DNA of 27,843 nt from a bacterium UBP1_UBA4783 (GTDB lineage: Bacteria; Krumholzibacteriota; Krumholzibacteriia; Krumholzibacteriales; Krumholzibacteriaceae). The notes below the pieces were generated by a model, which was not told the DNA's origin, searched no databases, and saw only the letters and a program-made list of their open reading frames with translations. Positions 1 through 8,679 of this stretch are shown here, piece after piece. The position numbers were made by a program, and so were the translations under genes. Where the stretch lies: positions 34,364 to 62,206 of the forward strand of contig DHHB01000060.1 in the NCBI GenBank assembly GCA_002403075.1, in the 5' to 3' direction. How positions within the stretch are numbered: the first letter of the stretch is position 1; each line of letters begins with the position of its first letter.

Positions 1-725
1 ATATCGAGGAGATGTGGATCGCCGTGCACGACGAGGCGTCGAAGTACGGCGTGAGCGTCGTCACGGGGCACACGGCGCGCTACACCGGGTGCAACTATCC
101 GATGGTGGGAGGGGCGACGGCGATAGCGGTCGGCCCGGAGAGCGAGCTTCGGGGACCGCACCTGGTGAGGACCGGCGACAAGGTCGTCATCACCAAGGGG
201 CCGGCGGTCGAGGCTACGGGGCTGCTGGCCGTTCTCTTCAAGGAGCGGTTCGTCGAGGCCGGCGGACCCGCCTTCCAGCGCGAGGCGGAAGCGATGTTTT
301 ATCAGATGAGCGTCCTCGACGATTGCGCGATCGCGCGACGGTTCGAGGGCGTGCGCGCCATGCACGACGCGACCGAGTGCGGCATCTGGGGCGGGCTCCA
401 CGAGATGGCGACGGCGGGAGGATACGGACTGCGCATCGAGAAGGACTCGATCCCCATGGCGCCCGCCGCTCGAAGGACCGCGGAGCTTTTCGGATTCGAT
501 CCGTACTGCGCCATCAGCGAGGGCACGCTCATCGCCGTCGTCGCCGAGCATGAAGCGGAAGGTCTCGTTCGAGCGCTCGGTGACGCGGGTATCGAGGGCG
601 CCGTCTGCGGCGAGATCGTTCCGCGCGACCGCGGGCTGACCGTGACGAGCGGCGGCACGCCGGCGGTTCTCGAGCATCCGAAGATCGATCCCTACTGGGC
701 GATCGCCGCGCGCCTTTCGACGTAA
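1..725 (+). CDS. AIR synthase-related / HypE-like protein, C-terminal part
   Basis: The reading frame is open from the first complete codon at base 3 to the TAA at 723-725, so the gene begins before the window. About 240 residues are present. The segment with TGHTARYTGCNYPMVGGAT, followed by a TGDKVVITKGPAVEATG stretch, is characteristic of the PurM/HypE/ThiL/SelD fold at the end of the N-terminal half and the start of the C-terminal (AIRS_C) domain. A conserved MHDATECGIWGGLHEMA segment follows, matching the 'HDATEGGxxGGLxE' motif of this superfamily. These proteins bind ATP and make phosphoryl-activated intermediates. The visible part resembles the free-standing 'AIR synthase family protein' more than PurM itself. 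The exact substrate cannot be read from this fragment. No hydrogenase or purine genes are adjacent. Confidence 0.85.
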   Translation, partial: IEEMWIAVHDEASKYGVSVVTGHTARYTGCNYPMVGGATAIAVGPESELRGPHLVRTGDKVVITKGPAVEATGLLAVLFKERFVEAGGPAFQREAEAMFYQMSVLDDCAIARRFEGVRAMHDATECGIWGGLHEMATAGGYGLRIEKDSIPMAPAARRTAELFGFDPYCAISEGTLIAVVAEHEAEGLVRALGDAGIEGAVCGEIVPRDRGLTVTSGGTPAVLEHPKIDPYWAIAARLST

Positions 726-845
726 CGAAGGGAAACGCCTCTCCGCCCGGAGTAGCGACGCGGAATCGATCGCCCGCCGGCCCGTCCGACCGGTTCGATC
801 GCCTGAACGCCCCCATCCGGATCTTGGCCCGATCTATGCGAATAA

Positions 846-851
846 TATAAT
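846..851 (+). promoter_or_regulatory. Consensus -10-like hexamer abutting the TPR gene start
   Basis: A perfect TATAAT lies at 846-851. A TTGGCC lies 16 bases upstream at 824-829, giving a plausible sigma-70 arrangement. The -10 ends only two bases before the ATG at 854, so a normal transcription start would fall inside the gene. No Shine-Dalgarno sequence is visible in this A/T-rich flank. Either the hexamer is accidental or the real start differs. Confidence 0.3.
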
Positions 852-853
852 TC

Positions 854-2170
854 ATGAACAGGTTGTTTTTCGTCGTCGTTGTCGCCGCCACGCAGATCGC
901 GGCCGCCGCCCGCGCCGGGAACGAAGAATGGGCGGCCCTCAACAAGCGGATTGCGGCGCTGCGGGCGCGGGGCGAATACGCCGAGGCGCTGACCGTCGCG
1001 AAGCGGGCCCTGTCCGTCGCGGAAACCGACCACGGGCCGAACCATCCCGACGTCGCGAATTCGTTGCAAAGCGTCGCCATGCTCTACGAGGAGCAGGGAC
1101 GATACGCGGACGCCGAGCCGCTCTGCAAGCGCTCCCTTTCGATATATGAACGGAGCTGCGATCCGGAACACCCGGCCGTGGCGACGGCGCTCAACAACCT
1201 CGCGGCCGTCTACTGTTCGCAGGGGAAGTACGCCGCCGCGGAGCCGCTCTGCGAGCGTTCCCTCGCGATCAGGAAAAAGACGCTCGATCCGAACCATCGC
1301 GACGTCGCGACCTCGCTCTACACTCTCGCTGAGATCCGCCGCGGTCAGGGACGGTACGACGAGGCGCAACCGCTCTATGAACGCTCCGTCGCCATCCGGG
1401 AAAAAGCCCTCCCGCCCGGTCACCGCGACCTGGCCAATTCGCTCGACGGGCTCGCCGAGATCCATTGCGCGCGGGGACGTTACGACGAGGCGCAGCCGTT
1501 CGGCGCGCGTTCGCTCGCCATGCGGGAAAAGACCCTTCCGCCCGGCCATCCCGATGTGGCCGCCTCGCTCGAAAGGCTCGCGGAGATCCGCGCCGCGCAG
1601 GGCAAGCATGCCGAGGCGGAGCCGCATTTCCGGCGCGCACTCGAGATCCGCCGACAGGAGCTCGGATCCGACCATCCCGACGTGGCGGCAATGCTCTGCA
1701 ACCTGGCGGCGCTCTGCAAATCGCTGGACCGGCGCTCCGAAGCGGAAGCGCTCTACGAAAGCGCCGTCGCGATATACGAGAAGATCGCCGGACCGCCCGA
1801 TCCCGGCCTGGCGACGGCACTCAACAACCTCGCCGTGCTCTACGCGTCGGCGGGGAGGTACGAGGCGGCCGAGCCGCTCTGCGCTCGCTCGCTTTCCATC
1901 AGGGAGAAGACGTTCGGCTCGACCCATCCCGAGGTCGCGAATTCGCTCCGCAACCTCGCCGCGCTCTACCGGTCCCAGGGCAAATACGAAGCGGCGGAGC
2001 CGGTGTGCAGGCGTCTCGTCGAGATCAGCGAGACGATCCACGGCCCCGAGCATCCCGAGGTAGCGGCGGCGCTCGAGAGCCTCGCCGCCCTGTACGAAAA
2101 GATCGACCAGCAGGAAAAGGCCGTCGCCTGCGCGGGGCGCGCGGCGCTCATCAAGGCGAAGATTCGATAA
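854..2170 (+). CDS. Secreted kinesin-light-chain-type TPR protein
   Basis: The 438-residue protein has an N-terminal hydrophobic stretch (MNRLFFVVVVAATQIAAAARAG) that looks like a cleavable signal peptide, so it is probably periplasmic or surface exposed. The rest is about ten tandem 42-residue tetratricopeptide units of the TPR_10/TPR_12 (kinesin light chain) type. Nine copies of a linker such as GPNHPDVANSL or PPGHPDVAASL mark the unit boundaries, each followed by LNNLAxLYxxQGxYxxAEPL-like helices. Such arrays are protein-binding scaffolds and no catalytic domain is present. The ATG at 854 gives the full signal peptide but has no Shine-Dalgarno sequence. The repeat regularity also creates long antisense open frames, which I treat as shadows. 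The binding partner is unknown. Confidence 0.9.
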   Translation: MNRLFFVVVVAATQIAAAARAGNEEWAALNKRIAALRARGEYAEALTVAKRALSVAETDHGPNHPDVANSLQSVAMLYEEQGRYADAEPLCKRSLSIYERSCDPEHPAVATALNNLAAVYCSQGKYAAAEPLCERSLAIRKKTLDPNHRDVATSLYTLAEIRRGQGRYDEAQPLYERSVAIREKALPPGHRDLANSLDGLAEIHCARGRYDEAQPFGARSLAMREKTLPPGHPDVAASLERLAEIRAAQGKHAEAEPHFRRALEIRRQELGSDHPDVAAMLCNLAALCKSLDRRSEAEALYESAVAIYEKIAGPPDPGLATALNNLAVLYASAGRYEAAEPLCARSLSIREKTFGSTHPEVANSLRNLAALYRSQGKYEAAEPVCRRLVEISETIHGPEHPEVAAALESLAALYEKIDQQEKAVACAGRAALIKAKIR

Positions 2171-2217
2171 TCGCGGGCCCGCCCCCGCAATCACACCTCC
2201 CGCGATCCCCCGCAATC

Positions 2218-2226
2218 TGGTAAAAT
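2218..2226 (+). promoter_or_regulatory. Possible extended -10 promoter for the peptidase pair
   Basis: TGGTAAAAT at 2218-2226 fits an extended -10 element (TG, one base, then TAAAAT). It lies in the 149-base gap between the TPR gene and the M14 peptidase gene. No good -35 hexamer is seen upstream, as expected for an extended -10 promoter. The resulting leader would be about 85 bases. Confidence 0.35.
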
Positions 2227-2319
2227 ACCCCGACCGCGCTCGACCCCAGGGTTCGGGCGCGCCGGTCGCCAGCGACAACCGGCGTCTTCAGGGACGCCCC
2301 ACCACGGGAGGACATTCGT

Positions 2320-4917
2320 ATGCGCGGATGGATCGTCGCCGTATGCTCGGCGCTCGTCTCGCTTGCCGTTCCGACGGTCGCCTCGGCCTTCTCGGGAGCG
2401 CCGGCCCCGGCTCTCAAATCCCCCGCCGAATACCTCGGCTTCGAGATCGGCGCCGATCGCGCGCTGGCCGATTACGAGGAGACACGAGGCTACTTCGAGC
2501 TTCTCGACGAGGCCTCGCCGTGGGTGCAGGTGAAGAGGATCGGCACGACGACGCTCGGGCGGCCGATGATCGCGGTCGTTCTTTCGACGCCGGAAAACCT
2601 CGAGCGGCTCGACCGCTACGTGGAGATCTCCCGCCGCCTCGCCGATCCGCGCTCGCTCTCCCCCGCCGAGGCCGCTGCGTTCATCGGCGAGGGCAGGATC
2701 ATCACGATGATAACGACGAGCCTCCACGCGACCGAGGTCGGCGCCACGCAGATGGCGCTCGAGCTCGCCTACGACGTCGCGGCCGGCCGGAGCGAGAGCC
2801 TCGCGAAGGCCCTCGAGGAGACGATCCTCTACGTCGTCCCGATGAACCCCGACGGCCAGCAGATGGTCGTCGACTGGTACGAAAAATGGATCGGCACCGA
2901 GTACGAGGGCGGATCGATGCCGTGGCTCTATCACCACTACGCGGGCCACGACAACAACCGCGATTGGTTCATGCTGAACCTCGCGGAGACCCGCGCCGGC
3001 TTCGACCTCTTCTTCAAGAGCGCCGTGCCGCAGGCCGTGCTCGACATGCACCAGATGTGGAGCTCGGGCGCGCGGCTCTTTCTGCCCCCCTACTATCCGC
3101 CGGCCAACGAGAACGTCGATCCGATCCTCTACCGCGCGATGAACCTCGTCGGCTCGTCGATGCAGCTCGCCTGCGAGGAGCGCGGCCTCTCCGGCGTCAT
3201 CTCGAACGCCTACTTCGACGCCTACTGGGAGGGATCCTCGAACTCGGTCGTCTGGTGGCACAACCAAATCGGCATCCTGAGCGAAGCCGCGAGCGTCGCC
3301 GTCGCGAGCCCCATCTACATCGAGCCGGGCGAGCTCCGCGGAAGCGAGGCGGGCTTCCCGCGCTACGAGATGATGATCAATTTCCCGAATCCGTGGCCGG
3401 GCGGATGGTGGCGGCTCCGGGACGTCGTCGACTACGACCGCGCCGCGGCGGACGCGTTCATCGTGTGCTGCGCGCGAAACCGCGAGCGGTTCCTCGAGAA
3501 CTTCTACCGAATGGGGCTGCGCGCGGTCGAGCTCGGCGCGACGGAGAAGCCGTTCGCGTACGTCATGCCGGCGCCGCAGCGCGATCCGGTGACGGCGGCC
3601 CGTCTCGCGGAAGCGCTCATGCTCGGCGGCGTCGAGGTCCATCGCGCGACCGAGGATTTCATGAGCGGGGACCGGCGGTATCGCGCGGGGTCGTTCGTCG
3701 TGCGGCTCGACCAGCCCTTCGGCCGCTACGCGAAGGATCTGCTCGAGGTGCAGAAATACCCCGACACGCGCGCGAGCGCGAACGCGCCCATCGAGAAACC
3801 GTACGACGTCACCGGATGGACGATGCCCCTCCAGATGGGGGTTTCCTGCGACGAAATCGCCGAGCCGTTCGAGGCGGCGCTCGAGCTCCTCGCGGAGTTC
3901 CCCTATCCCGCGGGCCGCGCCGCGGCTGGCGCGTGGGGCGCGGCGCTCCGTCCCGAGATCAACGCGTCGTATCGCGCGGTGAACGAGCTCCTCGGGCAGG
4001 GATTCGCCGTTCGCCGTCTCGACGAGGCGGCCGGGACGCTCCCCGCCGGAACATTCGTCGTGCCCACCGGCGCGAAGCTCGCCCCGGCCGCGGCCGATAT
4101 CGCCGCGCGGCTCCACGTCGAATTCATTCCGCTCGAAAGCGAGCCCTCCGTCGCGGCGCACGAGATCCGCGCCGCGAAGACCGCCCTCTTCAAACCGTGG
4201 GTGGCGAGCATGGACGAGGGGTGGACGAGACTGCTCTTCGATTCGTTCGACGTCCCGTACCACAACGTCACGAACGAGGACGTGAAGAAGAACGCGATCA
4301 AGGATTTCGACCTCCTCGTCATTCCGAACGTCCGGCCCGGCGTCATCAAGAATGGAAAGAGCGACGATCCGGAGAGCGCGCGCTGGCAGAGGCCTCTGCC
4401 GCCCGAGTACGCGGGCGGCATCGACACGCAGGGCGTCGAGAACGTCAAGGCGTTCGTCGAAGGCGGCGGCACGCTCGTCTGTTTCGGCAACTCGTGCGGC
4501 TTCGCGATCGAGGCGCTCGAGCTCCCGGTGCGAAACGTTCTCGACAAGGTGTCGAGCGACAAATTCTACTGCCCGGGATCGATTCTCAAGATCTCATTCA
4601 GGCGGAACCACCCCATCACCTACGGGATGCCCGAGGAGGGACATCTGTTTTTCTCGAACAGCCCGGTCTTCGCGACCTCGGTGCCGTTCGGCAAGTACGA
4701 CCGCGCGGTGCTCGCGAGCTTCACCGACAAAGAACCCCTCGCGAGCGGGTATCTCCTCGGCGGCGAGCTTCTCTACCGCAACGCCGCGCTCGTCGAGTAT
4801 ACGGTCGGGAAGGGCCGGGTCGTGCTCTTCGGCTTCAACCCGCAGCACCGGTGCCAGACGGCGGGAACGTACAAGCTCCTGCTGAACGCAGTGCTCGAAG
4901 CAAGGAGACATTCATGA
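2320..4917 (+). CDS. Secreted M14-family zinc carboxypeptidase-like protein
   Basis: This 865-residue protein starts at an ATG preceded by GGGAGGA at 2306-2312 with 7-base spacing. A signal peptide (residues 1-24, ending VASAF) is followed by an M14 metallocarboxypeptidase-like domain. Putative zinc ligands are H136 and E139 in TTSLHATEVGA, and H244 in VLDMHQMW. The MNPDGQQM segment near 175 and the NNRDW segment (R214) match substrate-binding motifs of the family. E322 in GILSEAASV is a candidate catalytic glutamate. The C-terminal third (about 640-865) contains an FDLLVIPNVRPG / EGGGTLVCFGNS pattern like a class I glutamine-amidotransferase-type Rossmann fold, as in the large bacterial M14 proteins. 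Its stop overlaps the next start by ATGA, so it is translationally coupled to a C69 peptidase. It is likely exported for peptide degradation. Confidence 0.88.
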   Translation: MRGWIVAVCSALVSLAVPTVASAFSGAPAPALKSPAEYLGFEIGADRALADYEETRGYFELLDEASPWVQVKRIGTTTLGRPMIAVVLSTPENLERLDRYVEISRRLADPRSLSPAEAAAFIGEGRIITMITTSLHATEVGATQMALELAYDVAAGRSESLAKALEETILYVVPMNPDGQQMVVDWYEKWIGTEYEGGSMPWLYHHYAGHDNNRDWFMLNLAETRAGFDLFFKSAVPQAVLDMHQMWSSGARLFLPPYYPPANENVDPILYRAMNLVGSSMQLACEERGLSGVISNAYFDAYWEGSSNSVVWWHNQIGILSEAASVAVASPIYIEPGELRGSEAGFPRYEMMINFPNPWPGGWWRLRDVVDYDRAAADAFIVCCARNRERFLENFYRMGLRAVELGATEKPFAYVMPAPQRDPVTAARLAEALMLGGVEVHRATEDFMSGDRRYRAGSFVVRLDQPFGRYAKDLLEVQKYPDTRASANAPIEKPYDVTGWTMPLQMGVSCDEIAEPFEAALELLAEFPYPAGRAAAGAWGAALRPEINASYRAVNELLGQGFAVRRLDEAAGTLPAGTFVVPTGAKLAPAAADIAARLHVEFIPLESEPSVAAHEIRAAKTALFKPWVASMDEGWTRLLFDSFDVPYHNVTNEDVKKNAIKDFDLLVIPNVRPGVIKNGKSDDPESARWQRPLPPEYAGGIDTQGVENVKAFVEGGGTLVCFGNSCGFAIEALELPVRNVLDKVSSDKFYCPGSILKISFRRNHPITYGMPEEGHLFFSNSPVFATSVPFGKYDRAVLASFTDKEPLASGYLLGGELLYRNAALVEYTVGKGRVVLFGFNPQHRCQTAGTYKLLLNAVLEARRHS

Positions 4918-6548
4918 GCAAAGCGATCTCGATCGGCATCCTGTCGCTCCTCGCGTGTTTCGCCGGATCCTCCCCGGCCGGATCCTGCACGAACCTCATC
5001 GTGACGAAGGGGGCCTCGGCGGACGGCTCCGTGATGATCACCTATACGTGCGACGGGGAGTTTCATCCTCGCCTGCGGTACGAGCCGGCCGCCGATCACG
5101 GGCCCGACGAAACGATCGAGATCCGCGATTGGAGCGGCAAGGTCAAGGGTACGATCAAGCAGGCGCCGCACACCTACGCCGTCGTCGATCTCATGAACGA
5201 GCATCAGCTCGTCATCGGCGAGACGACCTTCACGGGCCGCGAGGAGCTCAGGAATCCGGATGGGGTGCTGCACTACTGGTGGCTCATGCGGCTCGCGCTC
5301 CAGCGCGCGAGAACGGCCCGCGAGGCGGTCGAGGTCATAGCGGCCCTCGTCGAGGAGTACGGGTACGCGAGCGAGGGAGAGTCGATATCGATCGGGGATC
5401 CGAACGAGGCGTGGCTCATGGAGATCATAGGCCCCGGGCCGGGCGGCACGGGGGCCCACTGGGTCGCCCTGAGAATCCCCGACGGCTGCGTGTGCGCGCA
5501 CGCCAACAAGGCGCGGATCGGCGCGTTCCCACTGAACGACAAGAAGAACTGTCTCTACTCCCCCCGCGTCATCGATTTCGCGATCGAGAAGGGGTACTAC
5601 GACCCCTCCTCGGGCGAGCCGTTCGATTTCAGCGAAGCGTACTGCCCCGCCGACATGCAGAAGCTCCGCTACACCGAGACGAGGGTATGGAGCATCTTTC
5701 GTCGCGTCGCGCCGTCGCGGGAATGGCCCGCGGACTACCACCGGGGCGTCGCGGGCGCGAAGCCGTATCCGCTCTGGATCAAGCCCGACGCCAAACTCAC
5801 CCGCGTGGACGTCTTCCGCCTCATGCGGGATCACTACGAGGGAACCGACTACGACATGACGAAAGGGGTCGACGCCGGGCCGTTCGGATCGCCGAACCGC
5901 TGGCGCCCGATGACGTGGCGGGTCGACGGCGACGATTACACGTGGGAGCGGCCCATTTCGACGCAGCAGACCGGCTTCTCGTTCGTGTCTCAGTCCCGCT
6001 CCTGGCTCCCCGATCCGATCGGCGGCGTGCTCTGGTACGGCGTCGACGACACCTATTTCACCTGCTACGTTCCGCTCTACTGCGGCATACGCGCCGTGCC
6101 GCGATCGTACTCGAGCGGAAACCTCAGGGAGTTCTCGTGGGATTCGGCGTGGTGGGTGTTCAACTTCGTCGCGAACTTCGCGAACCTCAAGTACTCGTAC
6201 ATGAAAGAGGATATCCAAGCGGTCCAAAGCGAGCTCGAAGCGGGGTTCGACGCCCTGCAGCCCGTGGTCGAAAAAACGGCGCTCGCGCTCCACGACCGGG
6301 ACCGGGCGCTCATGACGGAGTATCTCACGGATTACTCGACGAGCCGGGCCGAAACCGTCGTGAGGCGATACCGCGAGCTCGGGGAAAACCTCATCCGGAA
6401 GTACAACGACGGCTATGTGATCGATCCGGAGGGCCGCGAGAAGGAGGTCGGCTATCCCGAATCGTGGTATCGGGAGGTCGTCCGCGCGCGGCCGGAGCGG
6501 TTCCGGATCGAGACGGCGGATTCGCTGAAGACCGTGCTGCCGTATTGA
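4914..6548 (+). CDS. Secreted C69-family dipeptidase (PepD-like Ntn hydrolase)
   Basis: The protein has 544 residues and its ATG shares the ATGA overlap with the upstream M14 gene; AAGGAG at 4902-4907 serves as the ribosome binding site. A signal peptide (about residues 1-24) ends directly before C25 in GSCTNLIVTKGASADGSVM. In peptidase family C69 this cysteine becomes the N-terminal nucleophile after processing, so removal of the leader could both export and activate the enzyme. Downstream segments such as EVIAALVEEYGYASEGES, GDPNEAWLMEI and GYYDPSSGEPFDFSEAY are typical of the family. The enzyme should cleave dipeptides with broad specificity in the periplasm, consistent with finishing the products of the neighbouring carboxypeptidase. 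The stop codon lies in an inverted repeat shared with the convergent ABC-F gene. Confidence 0.92.
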   Translation: MSKAISIGILSLLACFAGSSPAGSCTNLIVTKGASADGSVMITYTCDGEFHPRLRYEPAADHGPDETIEIRDWSGKVKGTIKQAPHTYAVVDLMNEHQLVIGETTFTGREELRNPDGVLHYWWLMRLALQRARTAREAVEVIAALVEEYGYASEGESISIGDPNEAWLMEIIGPGPGGTGAHWVALRIPDGCVCAHANKARIGAFPLNDKKNCLYSPRVIDFAIEKGYYDPSSGEPFDFSEAYCPADMQKLRYTETRVWSIFRRVAPSREWPADYHRGVAGAKPYPLWIKPDAKLTRVDVFRLMRDHYEGTDYDMTKGVDAGPFGSPNRWRPMTWRVDGDDYTWERPISTQQTGFSFVSQSRSWLPDPIGGVLWYGVDDTYFTCYVPLYCGIRAVPRSYSSGNLREFSWDSAWWVFNFVANFANLKYSYMKEDIQAVQSELEAGFDALQPVVEKTALALHDRDRALMTEYLTDYSTSRAETVVRRYRELGENLIRKYNDGYVIDPEGREKEVGYPESWYREVVRARPERFRIETADSLKTVLPY

Positions 6549-6578
6549 GCGCGCGGCGGGGCGGCTCTCCCGCTCAAT
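6544..6578. terminator. Inverted repeat spanning two convergent stop codons
   Basis: ATTGAGCG at 6544-6551 pairs perfectly with CGCTCAAT at 6571-6578 across a 19-base GC-rich loop. The TGA of the C69 gene (6546-6548) and the TGA of the minus-strand ABC-F gene (6574-6576) lie one in each arm. It may act as a bidirectional transcription barrier, but there is no T-tract on either side. Confidence 0.35.
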
Positions 6579-8442
6579 CCTCGGCGCCGGCTTCCGCGTC
6601 CAGATCCTTCAAGCGCCGGTCGAGCACGGCCTTCATTTCGGCGTGCTCGCCGCTCGCGGTTTCGAGCTCCGCGAAGCACGTCTCGATTTCGCCCTGCGCG
6701 CGGTGGATCTCGATCGAAATTTCCGCTATTGCGGCGCTGTCGCAGGCGAGCGAGGCGGCCTCGAGCCCCGCGTAGAGACGTTCGAGCGACGCTTCGGCCG
6801 CGGCGATCCGGCCCTCGAGACCGGCGATCCGTTTCTCGAGCGGCCGCAGCGCCTCCGCCCGCTCGCGCACGAGCCCGGCACGAAGCCTCCGCGCTTCCTT
6901 CCTGTCCGCGCGCCGGCGCGCGGGCGTTTCCTCGCCCGCGCTTTCGCCGCGATCCCGCTCCTCGTCCCATCCCCGGTCCTCGAGAAACCGCTGGTAGCTC
7001 CCCTCGAACACGCTCGCTCCCCCGCTCTGAAAGACGACGAGCCGCTCCGCGAGACCGTGCAGCAGCATCTCGCTGTGCGTCACCATAACGACGGCCCCCT
7101 CGAAGGCGTCGATCGCCTCGAGCAACGCGTCGCAGGATTCCATGTCGAGGTGGTTCGTCGGCTCGTCGAGGAGCAGCAGGTTCACGGGCGTCGCGATGAT
7201 CGTGCCGAGCAGCACGCGGTTCTTCTCGCCTCCGGAGAGCACTTTGATCTTCTTCAGGGCGGCGTCCCCCTCGAACATCATCATGCCGCAGATGTTGCGC
7301 GCCTGCTGCTGATCGATCGCGGGGTCCGCGTGGTAGATCTCGTCGAGTACCGTCCGTTCTTCGTCGAGCGTCCCGACGTTCGCCTGCGCGTAATATCCGA
7401 CTGCGGCGGTGGCGTTGCGGGCGATCTCCCCCGAGAGCGGCGCGAGCTCTCCGGCGAGCGCGCGCAGGAGCGTCGTCTTTCCCTTGCCGTTCGGCCCGAC
7501 GACGCAGAGCCTGTCGTAGGGCCCGACCGAGAACGAGAGGTCCGAAAAGAGCGGATTCACCGGCTCGTACGCGAACGAAATCCCCCGCGCGTGCATGACG
7601 GGTTTGCCGTTAAACGGCTTCGACCGGAAGGAGAAATCGAGGTTTTTCTCCTGCTCGAGCTTCTCGAGCTTTTCGTGCCGCTCGAGGGCCTTGATCCTCG
7701 ATTGAACGCGCCTCGCGAGCGGCGCCTTCGCCCGGAAGCGGCGGATGAAGATCTCCGCCTGCTTCCGCTTTTTCTCGTCGCTGACGCGGGTCCGCTCGTA
7801 GGTCTCCTCGTCCGTCGCGAGCCGCGCGTAGAGCTTCCCGGTGTCCCCCGCTATCTTGCGGAAGCTCTTCCGGTGGATCCCGACCACGTGGGTGGCCACC
7901 GTGTCCATGAAGCCCCGATCGTGCGTGATGAGCATGAGCTCGCCACGCCAGCTTCGAAGATGCTGGGCGAGCCATCGAATGGAGGTGATGTCGAGGTAGT
8001 TGTTCGGTTCGTCGAGCAGAAGGAGGTCGACTTCCCGGACGAGCGTTTTCGCGAGATTGAGCCGCACCTGAAAACCGCCCGAGAGCTCCGACGGGCTCTT
8101 TTCGAAATCGCGCTCGCTGAAACCGAGTCCGGCGAGGATCTTCTCCACCTTCCAGCGATGTTCTCGCTCGGCCTCGGGGAGCCCGCGACACCCCTCGAGC
8201 AGCACCGTCTCCGCGGCGAAGTCCGGCTCCTGCGTGACGTAGCCGATCGAGTAGTTCCGCGGAAGAGCGATCGAGCCTGAATCGGGCTCTTCCTCCCCGG
8301 CGATGAGGCGGAACAGGGTCGTCTTGCCCGAGCCGTTTCGGCCGACGAGACCCACTCGCTCGCCCGAGCCGATCGTGCAGCTCGCGTTCCGGAAAAGCTC
8401 CTGCCCGCCGTAGCTCTTCGATATGCCGTCGACGACTATCAT
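6574..8442 (-). CDS. ABC-F family ATPase
   Basis: The 622-residue soluble protein has two fused ABC nucleotide-binding domains and no membrane segments. Domain 1 has Walker A GLVGRNGSGKTT (residues 31-42), signature LSGGFQVRL (120-128) and a Walker B with DEPNNYLD in place of the usual DEPTNHLD. Domain 2 has GPNGKGKTT, LSGGEKNRVLLG and the standard DEPTNHLD. The two are joined by the basic helical linker typical of ABC-F proteins (RRFRAKAPLARRVQSRIKA). A charged coiled-coil extension of about 90 residues forms the C-terminus, as in Uup/YdiF-type members. ABC-F proteins act on the ribosome or its RNA during translation. The ATG at 8442 is chosen because GGAG lies just upstream and a good promoter sits at 8486-8514; an upstream TTG at 8514 would overlap the -35. 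Confidence 0.93.
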   Translation of the reverse strand: MIVVDGISKSYGGQELFRNASCTIGSGERVGLVGRNGSGKTTLFRLIAGEEEPDSGSIALPRNYSIGYVTQEPDFAAETVLLEGCRGLPEAEREHRWKVEKILAGLGFSERDFEKSPSELSGGFQVRLNLAKTLVREVDLLLLDEPNNYLDITSIRWLAQHLRSWRGELMLITHDRGFMDTVATHVVGIHRKSFRKIAGDTGKLYARLATDEETYERTRVSDEKKRKQAEIFIRRFRAKAPLARRVQSRIKALERHEKLEKLEQEKNLDFSFRSKPFNGKPVMHARGISFAYEPVNPLFSDLSFSVGPYDRLCVVGPNGKGKTTLLRALAGELAPLSGEIARNATAAVGYYAQANVGTLDEERTVLDEIYHADPAIDQQQARNICGMMMFEGDAALKKIKVLSGGEKNRVLLGTIIATPVNLLLLDEPTNHLDMESCDALLEAIDAFEGAVVMVTHSEMLLHGLAERLVVFQSGGASVFEGSYQRFLEDRGWDEERDRGESAGEETPARRRADRKEARRLRAGLVRERAEALRPLEKRIAGLEGRIAAAEASLERLYAGLEAASLACDSAAIAEISIEIHRAQGEIETCFAELETASGEHAEMKAVLDRRLKDLDAEAGAED

Positions 8443-8485
8443 CCCGCTCCGTCGCTGTGCGTGACTCCGCCTTCCGCGTCCGTGA

Positions 8486-8514
8486 AATATAGCCTGTCCC
8501 GGCCCTCGATTCAA
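8486..8514 (-). promoter_or_regulatory. Sigma-70-type promoter for the ABC-F gene
   Basis: Read on the minus strand, TTGAAT (8514-8509) and TATATT (8491-8486) are separated by exactly 17 bases. Transcription would start near 8479 and give a leader of about 37 bases before the ATG at 8442. It lies in the 233-base divergent region shared with the glycosidase-like gene. Confidence 0.6.
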
Positions 8515-8574
8515 CGTCGGGCGCGGGTATCGCGAGAATAGTTCGTGTGGCGTAAACGGCGGATGGAGGCTATC

Positions 8575-8679
8575 ATGATGGCGCCGGACCTGCCGGCGTT
8601 CGATCGGTTCCGTCCGGCCCGGCGGGCGGCATGCGCGCCGAGCGAGCGTCGGCCGCGTCCCGGGGAGGATTCGCTTTGA
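8575..8679 (+). CDS. Possible 34-codon leader ORF coupled to the glycosidase-like gene
   Basis: An ATGATG start at 8575 is preceded by GGAGG at 8565-8569. The frame runs 34 codons and ends at a TGA (8677-8679) that overlaps the TTG start of the next gene (8676-8678) as TTGA. The encoded peptide is Arg- and Pro-rich and resembles no family I know. The strong ribosome binding site and exact stop-start overlap suggest translational coupling, but an ORF this short could be chance. Confidence 0.3.
   Translation: MMAPDLPAFDRFRPARRAACAPSERRPRPGEDSL

Noticed and set aside
692..2278. A 528-codon open frame antisense to the TPR gene
   Set aside because: It mirrors the repeated codons of the TPR array; its Arg/Gly/Glu-rich product lacks family motifs, and the plus-strand gene has a signal peptide and regular repeats.
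2191..4263. A 690-codon open frame antisense to the M14 peptidase gene
   Set aside because: Arg/Asp/Val-rich composition typical of GC-rich shadow frames; the sense strand has clear catalytic motifs.
2328..4913. N-terminal extension of the C69 frame through the M14 gene
   Set aside because: The extension is Arg-rich nonsense in a different frame from the M14 protein. The C69 protein starts cleanly at 4914 with a signal peptide.
8443..8514. TTG start 24 codons upstream for the ABC-F gene
   Set aside because: It coincides with the -35 of a good promoter, and the added residues are not part of the ABC-F N-terminus.
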